A stretch of 64,000 bases of DNA from Volucribacter psittacicida (GTDB lineage Bacteria; Pseudomonadota; Gammaproteobacteria; Enterobacterales; Pasteurellaceae): contig NZ_SMFT01000001.1 of assembly GCF_004339025.1 (NCBI RefSeq), forward strand, positions 608,050-672,049, read 5' to 3'. A program made the translations under genes and the position numbers. This document shows positions 49,032-59,561 of this stretch, piece by piece. The stretch's first letter is position 1. Each line of letters starts with the position of its first letter. The notes under the pieces were generated by a model that was not told where the DNA came from, searched no databases, and saw only the letters and a list, made by a program, of their open reading frames with translations.

Positions 49032-49922
49032 TTATGGGTTAAGGCAAGCCAAGGTGATACGATCTCGCTGCCCATAATCTTGCCGTGTTTCCACTTGCTG
49101 CCAATTATTTTTATCAAAAAACGACCGCACTTTTTCGGCTTGTTGCCAGCCATGCTCCAGAATTAACCAACCTTGCGGACGTAAAAAATGCGGTGCTTGA
49201 TGCACAATCCAATGTAAGTCCGCTAACCCTTGTTGTTCTGCCACTAAGGCTGAACGTGGTTCAAAACGTACATCACCTTGTTGTAAATGCTCGTCCCTTG
49301 CATCAATATAAGGTGGATTGCTGACAATTAAATCAAACTTATCATTAGGATCAAGCTGAGCAAACCAATGACTTTGTATAACCTTAATCTTTAAATGATG
49401 CCGTTGTGCATTTTGTTGAGCCAAAGCCACCGCTTGTTCCACCACGTCCACCGCATAAATCTCAAGTTCAATGCCTTGCTTGCTTGCCCAAGGGGTAAGC
49501 TCTGCGGCTAACGCTAAGGCTATTGCCCCTGTGCCTGTGCCTAAATCTAAAATGCGTAACCGTTTTTCGGTCAATAAAGGGGCAAGAAAAACGTTGACCA
49601 AACCCACCGCACTTTCTACTAAACATTCCGTATCAGGACGGGGAATTAAGGTATAAGGCGAAACCCACAAAGGCAATGACCAAAACTCTTTCTCACCAAG
49701 AATATAGGCCATAGGCTCGCCCTCTAAACGGCGTTGCAATAAACAGGTTAATTCTTGCTGTTGTTTTTCTGACAACAAGGTATCGGCAAAAGCAAACTGA
49801 TAGGCACGATTTTTCCCCGTTACCTTTTCAAGCAATAAATGGGTATCTAATTTTGCACTCTCCATAAAAGAGGCTTGCTCTAATTGCCCTATGGCTTGTA
49901 CAAGCCATTGTGCATAGGTCAT
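49032..49922 (-). CDS. prmC: release factor glutamine methyltransferase
   Basis: A 296-residue enzyme that methylates the Gln of the GGQ motif in RF1 and RF2. The SAM motif is ILDLGTGTGAIALALA (about 122-137) and the catalytic motif NPPYI is at about 194-198. EKEFWSLPLWVSPYTLIPRPDTE is typical. Its ATG overlaps the prfA stop (TGATG), so the methylase is made together with its substrate. Confidence 0.97.
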   Translation of the reverse strand: MTYAQWLVQAIGQLEQASFMESAKLDTHLLLEKVTGKNRAYQFAFADTLLSEKQQQELTCLLQRRLEGEPMAYILGEKEFWSLPLWVSPYTLIPRPDTECLVESAVGLVNVFLAPLLTEKRLRILDLGTGTGAIALALAAELTPWASKQGIELEIYAVDVVEQAVALAQQNAQRHHLKIKVIQSHWFAQLDPNDKFDLIVSNPPYIDARDEHLQQGDVRFEPRSALVAEQQGLADLHWIVHQAPHFLRPQGWLILEHGWQQAEKVRSFFDKNNWQQVETRQDYGQRDRITLACLNP

Positions 49923-51004
49923 CAGGCTTGTTCCGATAATGCCGCTAATTGATCGGCTTGATATTCAGTAATAATAGGTTCAATTAATTCATCAATTTTA
50001 CCATTCATCACTTCATCTAAACGGTAAACCGTCAAATTAATCCGATGATCGGTAACACGCCCTTGCGGATAATTGTAGGTACGAATTTTATCGGAACGAT
50101 CCCCAGAACCTAATAAATTACGTCTCGTCGTTGCTTGTTCCGCCGCTTGACGCTCCTGCTCCACTTGCACAATACGAGAAGCAAGGACAGACAAGGCTTT
50201 CGCTTTATTTTTATGTTGCGAACGTTCATCTTGACATTCAACCACAATGCCCGTAGGAATATGGGTAATTCGCACCGCAGAATCGGTGGTATTCACGTGC
50301 TGCCCCCCTGCGCCAGAAGAACGATAAGTATCGATCCGCAAATCCGCAGGATTAATTTCAGGCAATTCACTTTCAGGTAATTCAGGCATCACTGCCACCG
50401 TACAAGCAGAAGTATGAATACGCCCTTGCGATTCCGTTTTAGGCACACGTTGAACACGATGTCCGCCAGACTCAAATTTTAATTGCCCATAAACATTGTC
50501 GCCACTAATACGCGCAATAATCTCTTTATAACCGCCCTGCTCGCTTTCATTTTCGCTAAGCACTTCCACACGCCAACGTTTAGACTCCGCATAACGGCTA
50601 TACATACGGAATAAATCCCCAGCAAAAATGCCCGCTTCATCACCGCCAGTTCCCGCCCGAATTTCTAAATAACAGTTATATTCATCATTCGGATCTTTTG
50701 GCAATAATAAAATTTGTAGCTGTTGTTCCGTGGTTTCAATTTCGCTGTTGCATTCTTCAATTTCTAATTCTGCCATTTCCTTCATATCAGGATCATCGAG
50801 CAAAAGCTCAGCGTCTTGCTTATTCTTATGCAACTGTTGCCAGCGAGAAAAACATTTCACCACATCTTCTAATTGTGCATATTCTTTAGAATAAGCCCTA
50901 AATTTATCCTGTTCAGCAATAACAGTGGCGTCCCCCAATAGGGCTTCAAGCTCTTGATGACGCTCATTTAAACTTTCTAATTTCGCAATAATACTCGGTT
51001 TCAT
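49922..51004 (-). CDS. prfA: peptide chain release factor 1
   Basis: A 360-residue factor that ends translation at UAA and UAG. The GGQ motif sits in [20 protein letters not shown] (about 227-246), and [20 protein letters not shown] is in the central domain. It heads the operon and its GGQ is the substrate of PrmC encoded next. Confidence 0.97.
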   Translation of the reverse strand: MKPSIIAKLESLNERHQELEALLGDATVIAEQDKFRAYSKEYAQLEDVVKCFSRWQQLHKNKQDAELLLDDPDMKEMAELEIEECNSEIETTEQQLQILLLPKDPNDEYNCYLEIRAGTGGDEAGIFAGDLFRMYSRYAESKRWRVEVLSENESEQGGYKEIIARISGDNVYGQLKFESGGHRVQRVPKTESQGRIHTSACTVAVMPELPESELPEINPADLRIDTYRSSGAGGQHVNTTDSAVRITHIPTGIVVECQDERSQHKNKAKALSVLASRIVQVEQERQAAEQATTRRNLLGSGDRSDKIRTYNYPQGRVTDHRINLTVYRLDEVMNGKIDELIEPIITEYQADQLAALSEQA

Positions 51005-51076
51005 TGACTAACCTTTATCATACTCAACAAAATTCGCTTATTCTAACACGCTTTTCTCAGCGATGGCACAAAAAAC

Positions 51077-51109
51077 AATCCCCTTGTTGAATAAATCAAC
51101 AAGGGGATT
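51077..51109 (-). terminator. terminator after fabA
   Basis: A 14-bp perfect stem AATCCCCTTGTTGA / TCAACAAGGGGATT with loop ATAAA. The minus strand continues GTTTTTTGTG. Confidence 0.9.
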
Positions 51110-51130
51110 AAAATCAAATGGATCACGCCA

Positions 51131-51664
51131 TTAAAACGTTGAAGTATCTTGAAATAAACCTACCTTCAAATCGGTTGCCGTATAAATCACACGTCCATCA
51201 ACCTCCACTTCGCCATCAGCCATACCCATCACTAATTTACGATTAATCACACGTTTCATATGAATACGATAGGTTACTTTTTTGGCAGTAGGTAAAACTT
51301 GTCCTGTAAATTTTACCTCGCCTACCCCTAAAGCACGTCCTTTTCCCTGTCCGCCGATCCAACCTAAGAAAAATCCCACTAATTGCCACATGGCATCAAG
51401 CCCTAAACACCCTGGCATCACAGGATCGCCTAAAAAATGACAACCAAAAAAATCTAATTGAGGATGAATGTCCAATTCCGCTTCAATATAGCCCTTGCCA
51501 AATTTTCCCCCATTCTCATTCATCTCAACCACACGATCCATCATAAGCATACTTGGTGCGGGTAACTGAGGGCCATTTTCGCCAAAAAGCTCCCCTCGCC
51601 CTGATGCCAACAAATCTTCATAAGAATAGGAATGTTTTCTATTTGAGGTACAAGTGTTCATCAT
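51131..51664 (-). CDS. fabA: 3-hydroxydecanoyl-ACP dehydratase
   Basis: A 177-residue dehydratase and isomerase that introduces the double bond of unsaturated fatty acids. The active-site His is in [14 protein letters not shown] and the Asp in [19 protein letters not shown] 51664 is preceded by AGAGGAAAATAAA. The order Lon-type protease then fabA, with matP divergent, is the same as in E. coli. Confidence 0.97.
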   Translation of the reverse strand: MMNTCTSNRKHSYSYEDLLASGRGELFGENGPQLPAPSMLMMDRVVEMNENGGKFGKGYIEAELDIHPQLDFFGCHFLGDPVMPGCLGLDAMWQLVGFFLGWIGGQGKGRALGVGEVKFTGQVLPTAKKVTYRIHMKRVINRKLVMGMADGEVEVDGRVIYTATDLKVGLFQDTSTF

Positions 51665-51783
51665 TTTATTTTCCTCTTATTTATAATAAATCTTTATGCT
51701 AAGCATATGCCAAGATTTTAACAGAGTTAAACTCAAAACAAAATAGCTAACACTTGTAAGCTTACTTGTCCAACCAGTATAAA

Positions 51784-51808
51784 AAAGCAAGCCTTATAGA
51801 CTTGCTTT
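51784..51808 (-). terminator. terminator after the Lon-type protease gene
   Basis: AAAGCAAG / CTTGCTTT (8 bp), followed on the minus strand by TTTATAC after an extra T-run. Confidence 0.7.
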
Positions 51809-51852
51809 CAACGAAACCTTAAAGTGGGATAGCAATACCTCCCATAAACCTG

Positions 51853-53643
51853 CTATTTAAACCAATTAAACCAAGGTTTTTTATGGATAACTTCTCCCCT
51901 TAATTCAATACGTTGTGTAATAAAATAAGATAAAGCCGGCTGTTGTAATGCTCCATTTTTCTGTTGTGCTTCAATTAAATCACGCTTAAACAAAATTTCT
52001 ATGGCTTGATAAACATCTTCCACTGCCCAAATAAAAAATTGTTTATTTTGCACCGCACTTACGACTTCCTCTGACAAACTTAATTGCTGACGTGCGACCG
52101 AAGGGATAATCACCCCTTGTTGCCCTGTTAATCCTCGCTGTTGACAAATTCTAAAAAAGCCCTCAACCTTATGATTTATCCCACCCACAGGATGCACCAA
52201 GCCAAACTGATCAATTGCCCCCGTAATGGCAATGGATTGAGGCAGCGGCAAATCCGCTAAGGCACTTAACAACACACAAAAAATCGCCAAAGAAGCACTA
52301 TCACCATCAATATCCGTATAAGATTGCTCAAAAACCAAAGAGGCTGAAAAAGGTAATTGCGATTGCAAATTAAGCAAGCCCATTAAACAAGCCTCAGCAA
52401 TCATCATACCCTTACCATGCACATTTCCTGCTAGCTCATTTTTACGATCCACATCAACAATCTCGCCGTCGCCAAAATTTACCACACAACTAATTCTTGA
52501 AGGTTCGCCAAACACAATCGGCGTTCCCTGATACTCCACCACCGATAGCCCATTGACCTGCCCAATCACTTCCCCGTCCGTGGCGATATACACTTGCTCG
52601 TGTAAAATATCTGCATAAGTTTGCGTCATCAAAAAACTCTGCTGATATAGCTGTTGCTGAAAAAATTGCTCAAAATGCACCGCACTTAGGCTTGCTTGCT
52701 CCGCATACAAACTTGCTCCGCTTAAAATATGCTGTAACCTCGCCAAATCAATGCTTACTAAATAACGATTTTCGCTTTCTCGCACCAATAATTGATAAAG
52801 TTTATTTAAACCAGCGTCATCAATGGCTGGCAATCCTCTTTGCTGTGCAAAGGTACGTACAAAATTTGCCCATAATTGCTGATGTTCAACCTGCTCTAAA
52901 TCAAAATAGCTTTCCATTTCGCCATAAGATGCCTGATAACTCAATTCAGGCTCTAATTCCGCAAAACGAGCCAAGTCTTCACGATCCCCCAATAAAATCA
53001 ACTTTAACTGCAAAGGATAACTTGGAATCTCGCAAGGCAAAGGACAACGAGGATCAAGGGAATACCAATCAAATTGCTGAGTCAGTAAAATAGTTTTTAA
53101 CGGTTGCCATAGCTCAAATTGTGCCAACAAACTGGATAAATTTAAAATCAATACCCCTTGATTTACCGCATGAACAAGCCCAGCTTGCAACTCAATATGC
53201 TTAGTCAAGGTATGTTGACGTAAACAGCCCAATAACTTACAGCGATCAAAATATAAGGCTTTCGCCACCTTATATTTACTGACAAAATTATCCTCCACAG
53301 ATTGTGCAGGCATCAGCTGAACTTGTGGAAAACAGGTTTCATCGCCTTGTTTTACCACATATTTTACCCCTGCTACCGCTGATTTATCGCTATTTTGCGG
53401 TGTAAAAACCACTGAATTTTGTTGCACAAAATTCTCAATAAATTGGCTATTCTCCGCCCACTCATTACTTTTCAATAACAATAATTTATCCGTTGGATTT
53501 TGCAAAAAATAACGCAAACAAGACACCGCCCTCGGCTGCAACGCCATATAATCAACGCATTGAAACGCCTGTTCAGACAACAATAATTGTGGTACTAACT
53601 GCTGATAATCTAAGCAATATTGACTGGATAAAGATAAAGACAC
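51853..53643 (-). CDS. Lon-type protease (YcbZ/HI1324 family)
   Basis: A 596-residue protein. The C-terminal Lon protease domain (about 370-570) has the catalytic Ser in YTDIDGDSASLAIFCVLLSA and the Lys in VGGINHKVEGFF. The N-terminal half has only degenerate ATPase-like sequence (KLLLLKSNEWAENSQFIEN). In E. coli the homologue YcbZ is a putative protease with no settled role, next to fabA. It begins at GTG 53643 with GTGAGAG upstream. Uptake signals lie inside it near 52052 and 52680. Confidence 0.9.
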   Translation of the reverse strand: MSLSLSSQYCLDYQQLVPQLLLSEQAFQCVDYMALQPRAVSCLRYFLQNPTDKLLLLKSNEWAENSQFIENFVQQNSVVFTPQNSDKSAVAGVKYVVKQGDETCFPQVQLMPAQSVEDNFVSKYKVAKALYFDRCKLLGCLRQHTLTKHIELQAGLVHAVNQGVLILNLSSLLAQFELWQPLKTILLTQQFDWYSLDPRCPLPCEIPSYPLQLKLILLGDREDLARFAELEPELSYQASYGEMESYFDLEQVEHQQLWANFVRTFAQQRGLPAIDDAGLNKLYQLLVRESENRYLVSIDLARLQHILSGASLYAEQASLSAVHFEQFFQQQLYQQSFLMTQTYADILHEQVYIATDGEVIGQVNGLSVVEYQGTPIVFGEPSRISCVVNFGDGEIVDVDRKNELAGNVHGKGMMIAEACLMGLLNLQSQLPFSASLVFEQSYTDIDGDSASLAIFCVLLSALADLPLPQSIAITGAIDQFGLVHPVGGINHKVEGFFRICQQRGLTGQQGVIIPSVARQQLSLSEEVVSAVQNKQFFIWAVEDVYQAIEILFKRDLIEAQQKNGALQQPALSYFITQRIELRGEVIHKKPWFNWFK

Positions 53644-53870
53644 GAAACTCTCACTCTGATATAAAATATTTTGTGGCTATTATGGCATAAAATTTATTGG
53701 GATAGCATAGGGATTGTGTTTTATTCTCATTAGTTTTCAATATAAAAGATGAAACTATCATTCAACTATGAATAATAAAATGCTAGCCAAAAAAATGATG
53801 AACAGGTAACATAACATTTAATATGATTGATTAAATCTCTTTTCCTCTCGTTTACTCGCTAGGAATATCT

Positions 53871-54326
53871 ATGAAATATCAAAAACTTGAAAATCAAGAA
53901 GCACATTGGAAATGGCTTTATTTAGTAAAAAAACAACGTAATGGGGAAAAAATTACTGCGTATGAAGAAAAAAGCCTTGAGCAGGAAATTGCTCAGCAAT
54001 TAATTCAAGCACAACATAATCCTACCATTATTGAAAATTGGATTACTCAACACCTTTCTCCTAATTTAGCCATAAAGCTAGATCAAGCGATCCGAGCTAA
54101 GCGAAAACGTTTTTTTAATGCCGAAAAACAATCGACAAAGAAAAAGTCTATTGATTTAGAATATGCTGTTTGGTTGAGACTTTCAAAATATTCTAAGAAA
54201 AATAAAATGACATTATCTGAAACCATTAATTTTATGATTGATGAACAAGAGAGCAAAGCATTGTATGAATCTCAAATGTCAATGATGAAAGCTGGACTTG
54301 CTGATTTACTCAATAAACCTAAGTAA
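53871..54326 (+). CDS. matP: macrodomain Ter protein MatP
   Basis: A 151-residue DNA-binding protein that organises the terminus region of the chromosome by binding matS sites. The start MKYQKLENQEAHWKWLYLVK and the block FNAEKQSTKKKSIDLEYAVW (about 114-133) match E. coli MatP, followed by the ribbon-helix-helix part LSKYSKKNKMTLSETINFMI. It is divergent from the Lon-type protease gene, as in E. coli. No matS site (GTGAC..GTCAC) was found by eye in the window. Confidence 0.95.
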   Translation: MKYQKLENQEAHWKWLYLVKKQRNGEKITAYEEKSLEQEIAQQLIQAQHNPTIIENWITQHLSPNLAIKLDQAIRAKRKRFFNAEKQSTKKKSIDLEYAVWLRLSKYSKKNKMTLSETINFMIDEQESKALYESQMSMMKAGLADLLNKPK

Positions 54327-54378
54327 CCAACTTATTATCATTAAAATGATAACCCTTTTATAGCCCTTTCAGTTTAAA

Positions 54379-54552
54379 GGTGTAATGAACAAAATAGCTG
54401 CTAAAAAATCCATATACAATCAGTATATAAGAGAGTTCAACATAGTATCTTATTTAAAACGACTATATTATGAGAAATATTTATAAAAATTTTCTTAATA
54501 AAAAAGTTACTAATAACTTGAAAAATTATTAGCAACTTTTTTCCACTACACC
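54379..54552. mobile_element. GGTGTA-family mini-element with a nested repeat
   Basis: 174 bases bounded by GGTGTAATGAACAAAATAG on the left and, on the right, the complement of GGTGTAGTGGAAAAAAGTTG. Inside is a stem AGTTACTAATAA / TTATTAGCAACT-like sequence near the right end, as in the copy at 37430, and a TATAG-family fragment at 54424-54467. No coding part remains. Confidence 0.65.
54424..54467. repeat. TATAG-family repeat nested in the mini-element
   Basis: The right arm GTATCTTATTTAAAACGACT then ATA is clear; the left arm is reduced (TATATAAGAGAG). Short copy. Confidence 0.45.
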
Positions 54553-54565
54553 TATAAAAATCATT

Positions 54566-55606
54566 CTACCTATTACTACAAATACTCACACTAAGCTCTT
54601 CTAATTGTTGCCAAATGTCGCTACTAAAATCTTGTTTTATAGCGCGTTCAATTTCTGCTAATTTTCGATAAGTTTGAAATAATTGACGATAGGTAAAACG
54701 TTTTAATATGGCTAAAAATAATGGGCGGCGATTTTGCCAAATCTTTAATTTAGCAAAAATATCATTTAATTGTTGATGAGGTAAAGATTGCTCTAGATGG
54801 ATTTTCTGCTGTGGCTGAGAAATTTCGAGCAAAATATTGAGTTCTTTTTGTAGTATTCTCAATAGAATAATAGGTTGAATATCTTCTTGTTGTAAGCCTT
54901 CGAGAATGCGTTTTGCTCGTTTTTCTTTGCCTTCTAATAGGGCATCGATCCATTGATAAGGGGTAAAAACGGAGGATTGTTCAACAATTTCTTTTACTCT
55001 GGGATAAGTTAATTTGTGATCAGGATAAAGTAAAGCGAGGAGTTGTAAGGTTTGGTGTAAGGCTAATAGGTTATTTTCATAACTATAACTTAATAATTGG
55101 GTAGCTTCTTGATCAAGATTTAATCCCATTGCTTTTGCTCGTTGTGTGATCCAACGGGGATATTGAGCAATATTTGGCGTTTGACAATTCACTTGGAGCA
55201 GTTGGGGGTCATATTCATTGGCTTGTTGATACCATTTCTGCTTTTCATATTCTTTGGTTAGCTTATTAAATTGCAAAATAAGTAGAATATCTTGATGTAA
55301 TAATGAGATAAGTTCAGCAAGTTTTTGTTGCAATGTGCTTGTTAATTTATCAGGCAAAATAAGAATCATAATTTGCCGACTAAAAAATAACCCCATAGAT
55401 TGGCAACGTTCAAATAATTCATTCCAATCCGTATTATTGTCAATGCTTACTTGATATTTTTCATCAAATTGTTGAGCCTGTGCGGTTTGAATAATTTGCT
55501 GTGTACTTTCTTCTAATAATAATGGATCTTGCCCCACTAAATAGTAAATGGGATTTAGATGTCGGGCAAGATGTGTGTTTAGTTGTTCAGCAAAAATACG
55601 AATCAT
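54566..55606 (-). CDS. holA: DNA polymerase III subunit delta
   Basis: A 346-residue clamp-loader subunit that opens the beta clamp. YYLVGQDPLLLEESTQQI (about 21-38) and SMGLFFSRQIMILILPDK (about 72-89) are typical of the N-terminal AAA-like domain. It follows lptE with a 4-base overlap. The leuS-lptE-holA order matches H. influenzae. Confidence 0.94.
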   Translation of the reverse strand: MIRIFAEQLNTHLARHLNPIYYLVGQDPLLLEESTQQIIQTAQAQQFDEKYQVSIDNNTDWNELFERCQSMGLFFSRQIMILILPDKLTSTLQQKLAELISLLHQDILLILQFNKLTKEYEKQKWYQQANEYDPQLLQVNCQTPNIAQYPRWITQRAKAMGLNLDQEATQLLSYSYENNLLALHQTLQLLALLYPDHKLTYPRVKEIVEQSSVFTPYQWIDALLEGKEKRAKRILEGLQQEDIQPIILLRILQKELNILLEISQPQQKIHLEQSLPHQQLNDIFAKLKIWQNRRPLFLAILKRFTYRQLFQTYRKLAEIERAIKQDFSSDIWQQLEELSVSICSNR

Positions 55607-56112
55607 TGGACTTCAGTCGTTATTTTATGAGGAATAGCCGCCATTTTTATAATCAGTTGACGTGCAGCTTGTTCATACATATCACGCCAGATCATCTCTT
55701 TTTCTGCGGATTTTGCTAACGCAGCACGAGAGTTATCAAAAAAAGTGCGGGTAACATGCGCTGAAATTGGATAAGCCACGTGATTTGGTAATTTAACCGA
55801 AGCCTCAACATTTAAGATGAGAATTTTTTCGGCTTCTCGTCCTTGTTTAAAAACAGACGCCACAGAAGAATCTGTACTGGTTTTATTTAAACGTAAAACC
55901 GTAACATTGTTTTGATTTTCCACAATATTAATATTGCGTAATTGTAATTGGTTACGTAAGGCTCTTGCCATATCGCTATAAGGATCGCTACTTTCTAGTT
56001 GGATAGTTTGTATTTCTTTGGGTAAAATTTGTTCATTTTGAAAATGAAAACCGCAAGCAGAAAGTAACGATAGGCTACTGATAATCAAGATTGTTTTAAG
56101 TTGTTTTAACAT
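55603..56112 (-). CDS. lptE: LPS-assembly lipoprotein LptE
   Basis: A 169-residue outer-membrane lipoprotein that plugs LptD. I start at ATG 56112, giving signal MLKQLKTILIISSLSLLSAC and then GFHF, the LptE hallmark after the lipid cysteine (residue 20). LESSDPYSDMARALRNQLQL is typical. The frame runs back into leuS, but the uptake-signal terminator lies in between. Confidence 0.93.
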   Translation of the reverse strand: MLKQLKTILIISSLSLLSACGFHFQNEQILPKEIQTIQLESSDPYSDMARALRNQLQLRNINIVENQNNVTVLRLNKTSTDSSVASVFKQGREAEKILILNVEASVKLPNHVAYPISAHVTRTFFDNSRAALAKSAEKEMIWRDMYEQAARQLIIKMAAIPHKITTEVQ

Positions 56113-56132
56113 AAGAAATCTCTCTAAAAAAT

Positions 56133-56156
56133 ACCGCACTTTATTCAAAGTGCGGT
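56133..56156 (-). terminator. uptake-signal hairpin between leuS and lptE
   Basis: Two uptake signals in inverted orientation form a 10-bp stem ACCGCACTTT / AAAGTGCGGT with loop ATTC; the minus strand continues ATTTTTTAG. It probably ends leuS transcripts. Confidence 0.8.
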
Positions 56157-56167
56157 CAATATTAGAA

Positions 56168-58750
56168 TTATTTTGCCACAAAGCTAAATAATTTACCCGG
56201 TACATAAATGGTTTTCACGATGGTTAAACCATCAAGGAATTTTTGAACATTTTCTTCCGCTAAAGCACGTTGTTGAATTTGTTCTTCTTCCATATCCGCT
56301 GGTACAGTAATTTTAGCCCGCACTTTGCCATTAACCTGTACCACCACCAATTTTTCTTCATCGATCATCGCTTGCGGATCTGCCTCCACCCAAGGGGCAT
56401 TATCGATACTCTCTTGATTGCCAAGGGCTTGCCATAATTGGAAGCAAATGTGTGGCGTGATTGGGTAAAGCATACGCACCACCGAACTTAATGCCTCTGC
56501 CATCAAGGCTTTATCTTGTTCAGTGGCAAGGCTAGCACGGGTTAATTTATTCATTAACTCCATAATCGCGGCAATGGCGGTATTAAAGGTTTGACGGCGA
56601 CCAATATCATCGCTAACTTTCGCAATGGTTTTATGTACATCTCGGCGTAATGCCTTTTGCTCACTGGAAAGTGCGGTCAAATCTAGCGTTGTTTTGGCAG
56701 GATCTTTTTGATATTCGTAAACTAAATTCCATACACGAGCCAAGAAACGTTTTGCCCCCTCTACGCCAGATTCTTGCCATTCTAAGGTCATTTCCGCTGG
56801 CGAGGCAAACATCATAAATAAACGGACGGTATCTGCACCATATTTTTCCACCATTTCTTGCGGATCAATACCGTTATTTTTGGATTTTGACATTTTCGTC
56901 ATACCACTATGGACTAGCTCACGTCCTTCTGGATCAGTGGCTTTAATAATCCGCCCTTTTTCATCACGTTCAAGCGTAACCTGCGTTGGAGAAACCCAAA
57001 TACGTTCATTGGTTGGGCTGGTGTAATAGAACGCATCAGCCAATACCATACCTTGACACAATAATTTTTTAGCAGGCTCATCGGAATTGACTAAGCCCGC
57101 ATCACGCAACAATTTATGGAAGAAGCGGAAATAAAGTAAGTGCATAGTGGCGTGTTCAATGCCGCCAATATATTGATCTACAGGTAACCAATAATTCGCT
57201 TCATCGCTGTCTAACATCGCTTTATCATAAGTTGGCGAGGTGTAGCGTGCATAATACCAAGAGGATTCCATAAAGGTATCAAAGGTATCCGTTTCTTTTA
57301 ACGCTGGCTGTCCTTGATAAGTGGTTTTCGCCCATTCTGGATCTGCTTTGATCGGGCTTTTTACCCCATCCATTACCACATCTTCAGGTAAAATAATCGG
57401 TAAATCCTGTAACGGTGCTGGCACAACGTCGCCATTCGCTAAGGTCAACATCGGAATGGGTGCGCCCCAGTAACGTTGACGGGAAACGCCCCAATCACGC
57501 AAGCGATAATTTACTTGGCGTTTACCAACGCCCATTGCCTCTAATTTATCGGCGATACCATTGAATGCCGCGTTAAAATCTAAACCATCAAATTCCGCAG
57601 AATTCACATTGATACCATGCTCAGTAAAAGCACATTTACTCAAATCAATGCTTTCATTATTGGCAGGCGCAATCACTTGTTTAATAGGTAAACCATATTT
57701 GCTAGCAAACTCAAAATCTCGTTGATCGTGGGCAGGCACCGCCATTACCGCCCCTGTACCATAATGCATTAACACAAAATTGGCGACCCAAATTGGCACG
57801 TCTTCGCCCGTTAAAGGATGAATAGCGAATAAACCTGTCGCCATCCCTTTCTTTTCCATGGTGGCTAATTCCGCTTCTGCCACTTTGGTATTTTTACATT
57901 CTTGGATAAATTGTGCTAAGGCTGGGTTATGTTGTGCCGCTTGCTCCGCTAAAGGATGTCCCGCCGCCACCGCCATATAAGACACGCCATAAAAGGTATC
58001 AGGACGCGTGGTATAAACCGCCACTCTTTGTTCGCTGTCTTTTAATTTAAAGGTAATCTCAACCCCTTCAGAACGCCCAATCCAGTTACGCTGCATAGTT
58101 TTTACCATATCAGGCCATTCATCAAGCTGATCCAAACCACCAAGTAATTGCTCAGCATAATCAGTAATTTTAATAAACCATTGCGGAATTTCTTTTTGCT
58201 CTACAGGCGTATCACAACGCCAACAACAGCCCTCGTGTACTTGCTCATTAGCTAAAACCGTTTCATCATTAGGGCACCAGTTCACAGTCGATGTTTTTTT
58301 ATACACCAAGCCTTTTTTATATAACTCAGTGAAAAACCATTGCTCCCATTTATAATACTCAGGGCGACAAGTCGTCACCTCACGATCCCAATCATAAGCA
58401 AAACCTAACACCTTCAACTGGTTTTTCATATATTCAATATTTTCATAAGTCCATTTTGCTGGTGCGGTACTATTCTTAATCGCCGCCCCCTCAGCAGGTA
58501 AACCAAAGGCATCCCACCCCATAGGTTGCAGTACATTTTTGCCATTCATACGTTGATAACGAGACACCACATCACCAATGGTATAATTGCGGACGTGTCC
58601 CATATGCAAACGCCCAGAAGGATAAGGCAACATAGAAAGGCAATAATATTTCTCTTTGCTTGTATCTTTTACGGCTTTAAATGTTTTGTTGTCAGCCCAG
58701 TACTGTTGCACTTCAGGCTCAATTAAATCAGGACGATATTGTTCTAACAT
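56168..58750 (-). CDS. leuS: leucyl-tRNA synthetase
   Basis: An 860-residue class I synthetase, the same length as the E. coli enzyme from ATG 58750 ([20 protein letters not shown]). The HIGH motif is in [15 protein letters not shown] (about 42-56), the editing domain has [16 protein letters not shown], and KMSKS is in [14 protein letters not shown] (about 618-631). Four cysteines in WCPNDETVL and CCWRCDTPV form the zinc site. Confidence 0.98.
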   Translation of the reverse strand: MLEQYRPDLIEPEVQQYWADNKTFKAVKDTSKEKYYCLSMLPYPSGRLHMGHVRNYTIGDVVSRYQRMNGKNVLQPMGWDAFGLPAEGAAIKNSTAPAKWTYENIEYMKNQLKVLGFAYDWDREVTTCRPEYYKWEQWFFTELYKKGLVYKKTSTVNWCPNDETVLANEQVHEGCCWRCDTPVEQKEIPQWFIKITDYAEQLLGGLDQLDEWPDMVKTMQRNWIGRSEGVEITFKLKDSEQRVAVYTTRPDTFYGVSYMAVAAGHPLAEQAAQHNPALAQFIQECKNTKVAEAELATMEKKGMATGLFAIHPLTGEDVPIWVANFVLMHYGTGAVMAVPAHDQRDFEFASKYGLPIKQVIAPANNESIDLSKCAFTEHGINVNSAEFDGLDFNAAFNGIADKLEAMGVGKRQVNYRLRDWGVSRQRYWGAPIPMLTLANGDVVPAPLQDLPIILPEDVVMDGVKSPIKADPEWAKTTYQGQPALKETDTFDTFMESSWYYARYTSPTYDKAMLDSDEANYWLPVDQYIGGIEHATMHLLYFRFFHKLLRDAGLVNSDEPAKKLLCQGMVLADAFYYTSPTNERIWVSPTQVTLERDEKGRIIKATDPEGRELVHSGMTKMSKSKNNGIDPQEMVEKYGADTVRLFMMFASPAEMTLEWQESGVEGAKRFLARVWNLVYEYQKDPAKTTLDLTALSSEQKALRRDVHKTIAKVSDDIGRRQTFNTAIAAIMELMNKLTRASLATEQDKALMAEALSSVVRMLYPITPHICFQLWQALGNQESIDNAPWVEADPQAMIDEEKLVVVQVNGKVRAKITVPADMEEEQIQQRALAEENVQKFLDGLTIVKTIYVPGKLFSFVAK

Positions 58751-59058
58751 TAGCGATACCTTAAAAACTAAATAAAAAACCACCGCACTTTTGTTATAAA
58801 GGTGAGATGATAAAAGAATTAATCATTGAAAATGTGATATAGGATAGCTTAAAACCGTAAAAAAAAATAGGGTATATTATGGGGTTTTGTGAATAAGTCA
58901 GTAAATTATCATCGTTCTACTTTGAAATCATTGCGTGGGGCTGTTTTATAGTCCTTCAAAATTATTTTAAAATGGAATAACTATAATGGTATGAAACAAA
59001 CCAAAACCTACTATAAATTGCACTATCCCTCCTTTAAGCACAACTGCTCCATAGATTA
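58751..59058. other. intergenic stretch between leuS and mutT
   Basis: No gene is seen in 308 bases. It has an uptake signal (about 58783), a TATAAT-like run before leuS, and a short TATAG-family copy at 58947-58985. Confidence 0.5.
58947..58985. repeat. TATAG-family repeat, short internally deleted copy
   Basis: 39 bases from TATAGTCCTTCAAAATTA to TTTTAAAATGGAATAACTAT then A. Both ends are present and nearly all of the centre is gone. Confidence 0.55.
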
Positions 59059-59475
59059 TTAAACAATACTTTGCGAAAAGATCTCCCCCAATAACCGCTG
59101 AACAATTTGGGCATTTGCTGGTGGGAACTGGCTTGCATCTAATTCATTTTGAGCAACCCATAGCCCCTCTTGTCCTTCTCGTCCAAAGGGTTCATTTACC
59201 CATTCTTCAACTAAATAAAAATAAAATTCAATAAATTTTGTTGGATATTCAAAGCAGAATTTTTCATAAGGGTAAGCGGATAAAACATGGATTCCCACTT
59301 CTTCCTCAAGTTCTCGTTTTAAGGCTTGTTCGGGGGTTTCTCCGGGATCCACTTTGCCACCGGGAAATTCTAATGCTTGAGCAAAATCCTGTCCTTCTAA
59401 GCGTTGGGTTAAATAAATTTGTTTAAATTCATTACGAATAATCCCTACGGCTACCTTAATTAAGGGTTTTTCCAT
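59059..59475 (-). CDS. mutT: 8-oxo-dGTP diphosphatase MutT
   Basis: A 138-residue Nudix hydrolase that removes oxidised dGTP. The Nudix box GGKVDPGETPEQALKRELEE then EVGI (about 39-61) is complete. It lies downstream of secA as in E. coli and H. influenzae, but a hairpin built from uptake signals separates the two. Confidence 0.95.
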   Translation of the reverse strand: MEKPLIKVAVGIIRNEFKQIYLTQRLEGQDFAQALEFPGGKVDPGETPEQALKRELEEEVGIHVLSAYPYEKFCFEYPTKFIEFYFYLVEEWVNEPFGREGQEGLWVAQNELDASQFPPANAQIVQRLLGEIFSQSIV

Positions 59476-59510
59476 TATTTTGGTTTCTCCAATGGGTTTA
59501 ACTGATAAAA

Positions 59511-59554
59511 AAGTGCGATCAGATTTTAAAATTTTTTAAAAATCGACCGCACTT
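59511..59554 (-). terminator. uptake-signal dyad between secA and mutT
   Basis: AAGTGCGATC (one base off the uptake signal) faces an exact ACCGCACTT at 59546-59554. The pairing extends through AGATTTT / AAAATC. It can form a stem after the secA stop. Confidence 0.65.
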
Positions 59555-59561
59555 GGTTTTT

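Noticed and set aside
53644-53870. matS site near matP
   Set aside because: No GTGAC-n3-GTCAC type sequence was found by eye here or elsewhere in the window.
58751-58860. T-box or leader-peptide control of leuS
   Set aside because: No T-box motif (TGGNACCGCG) or run of Leu codons in a leader frame is seen; the region only has an uptake signal and AT-rich sequence.
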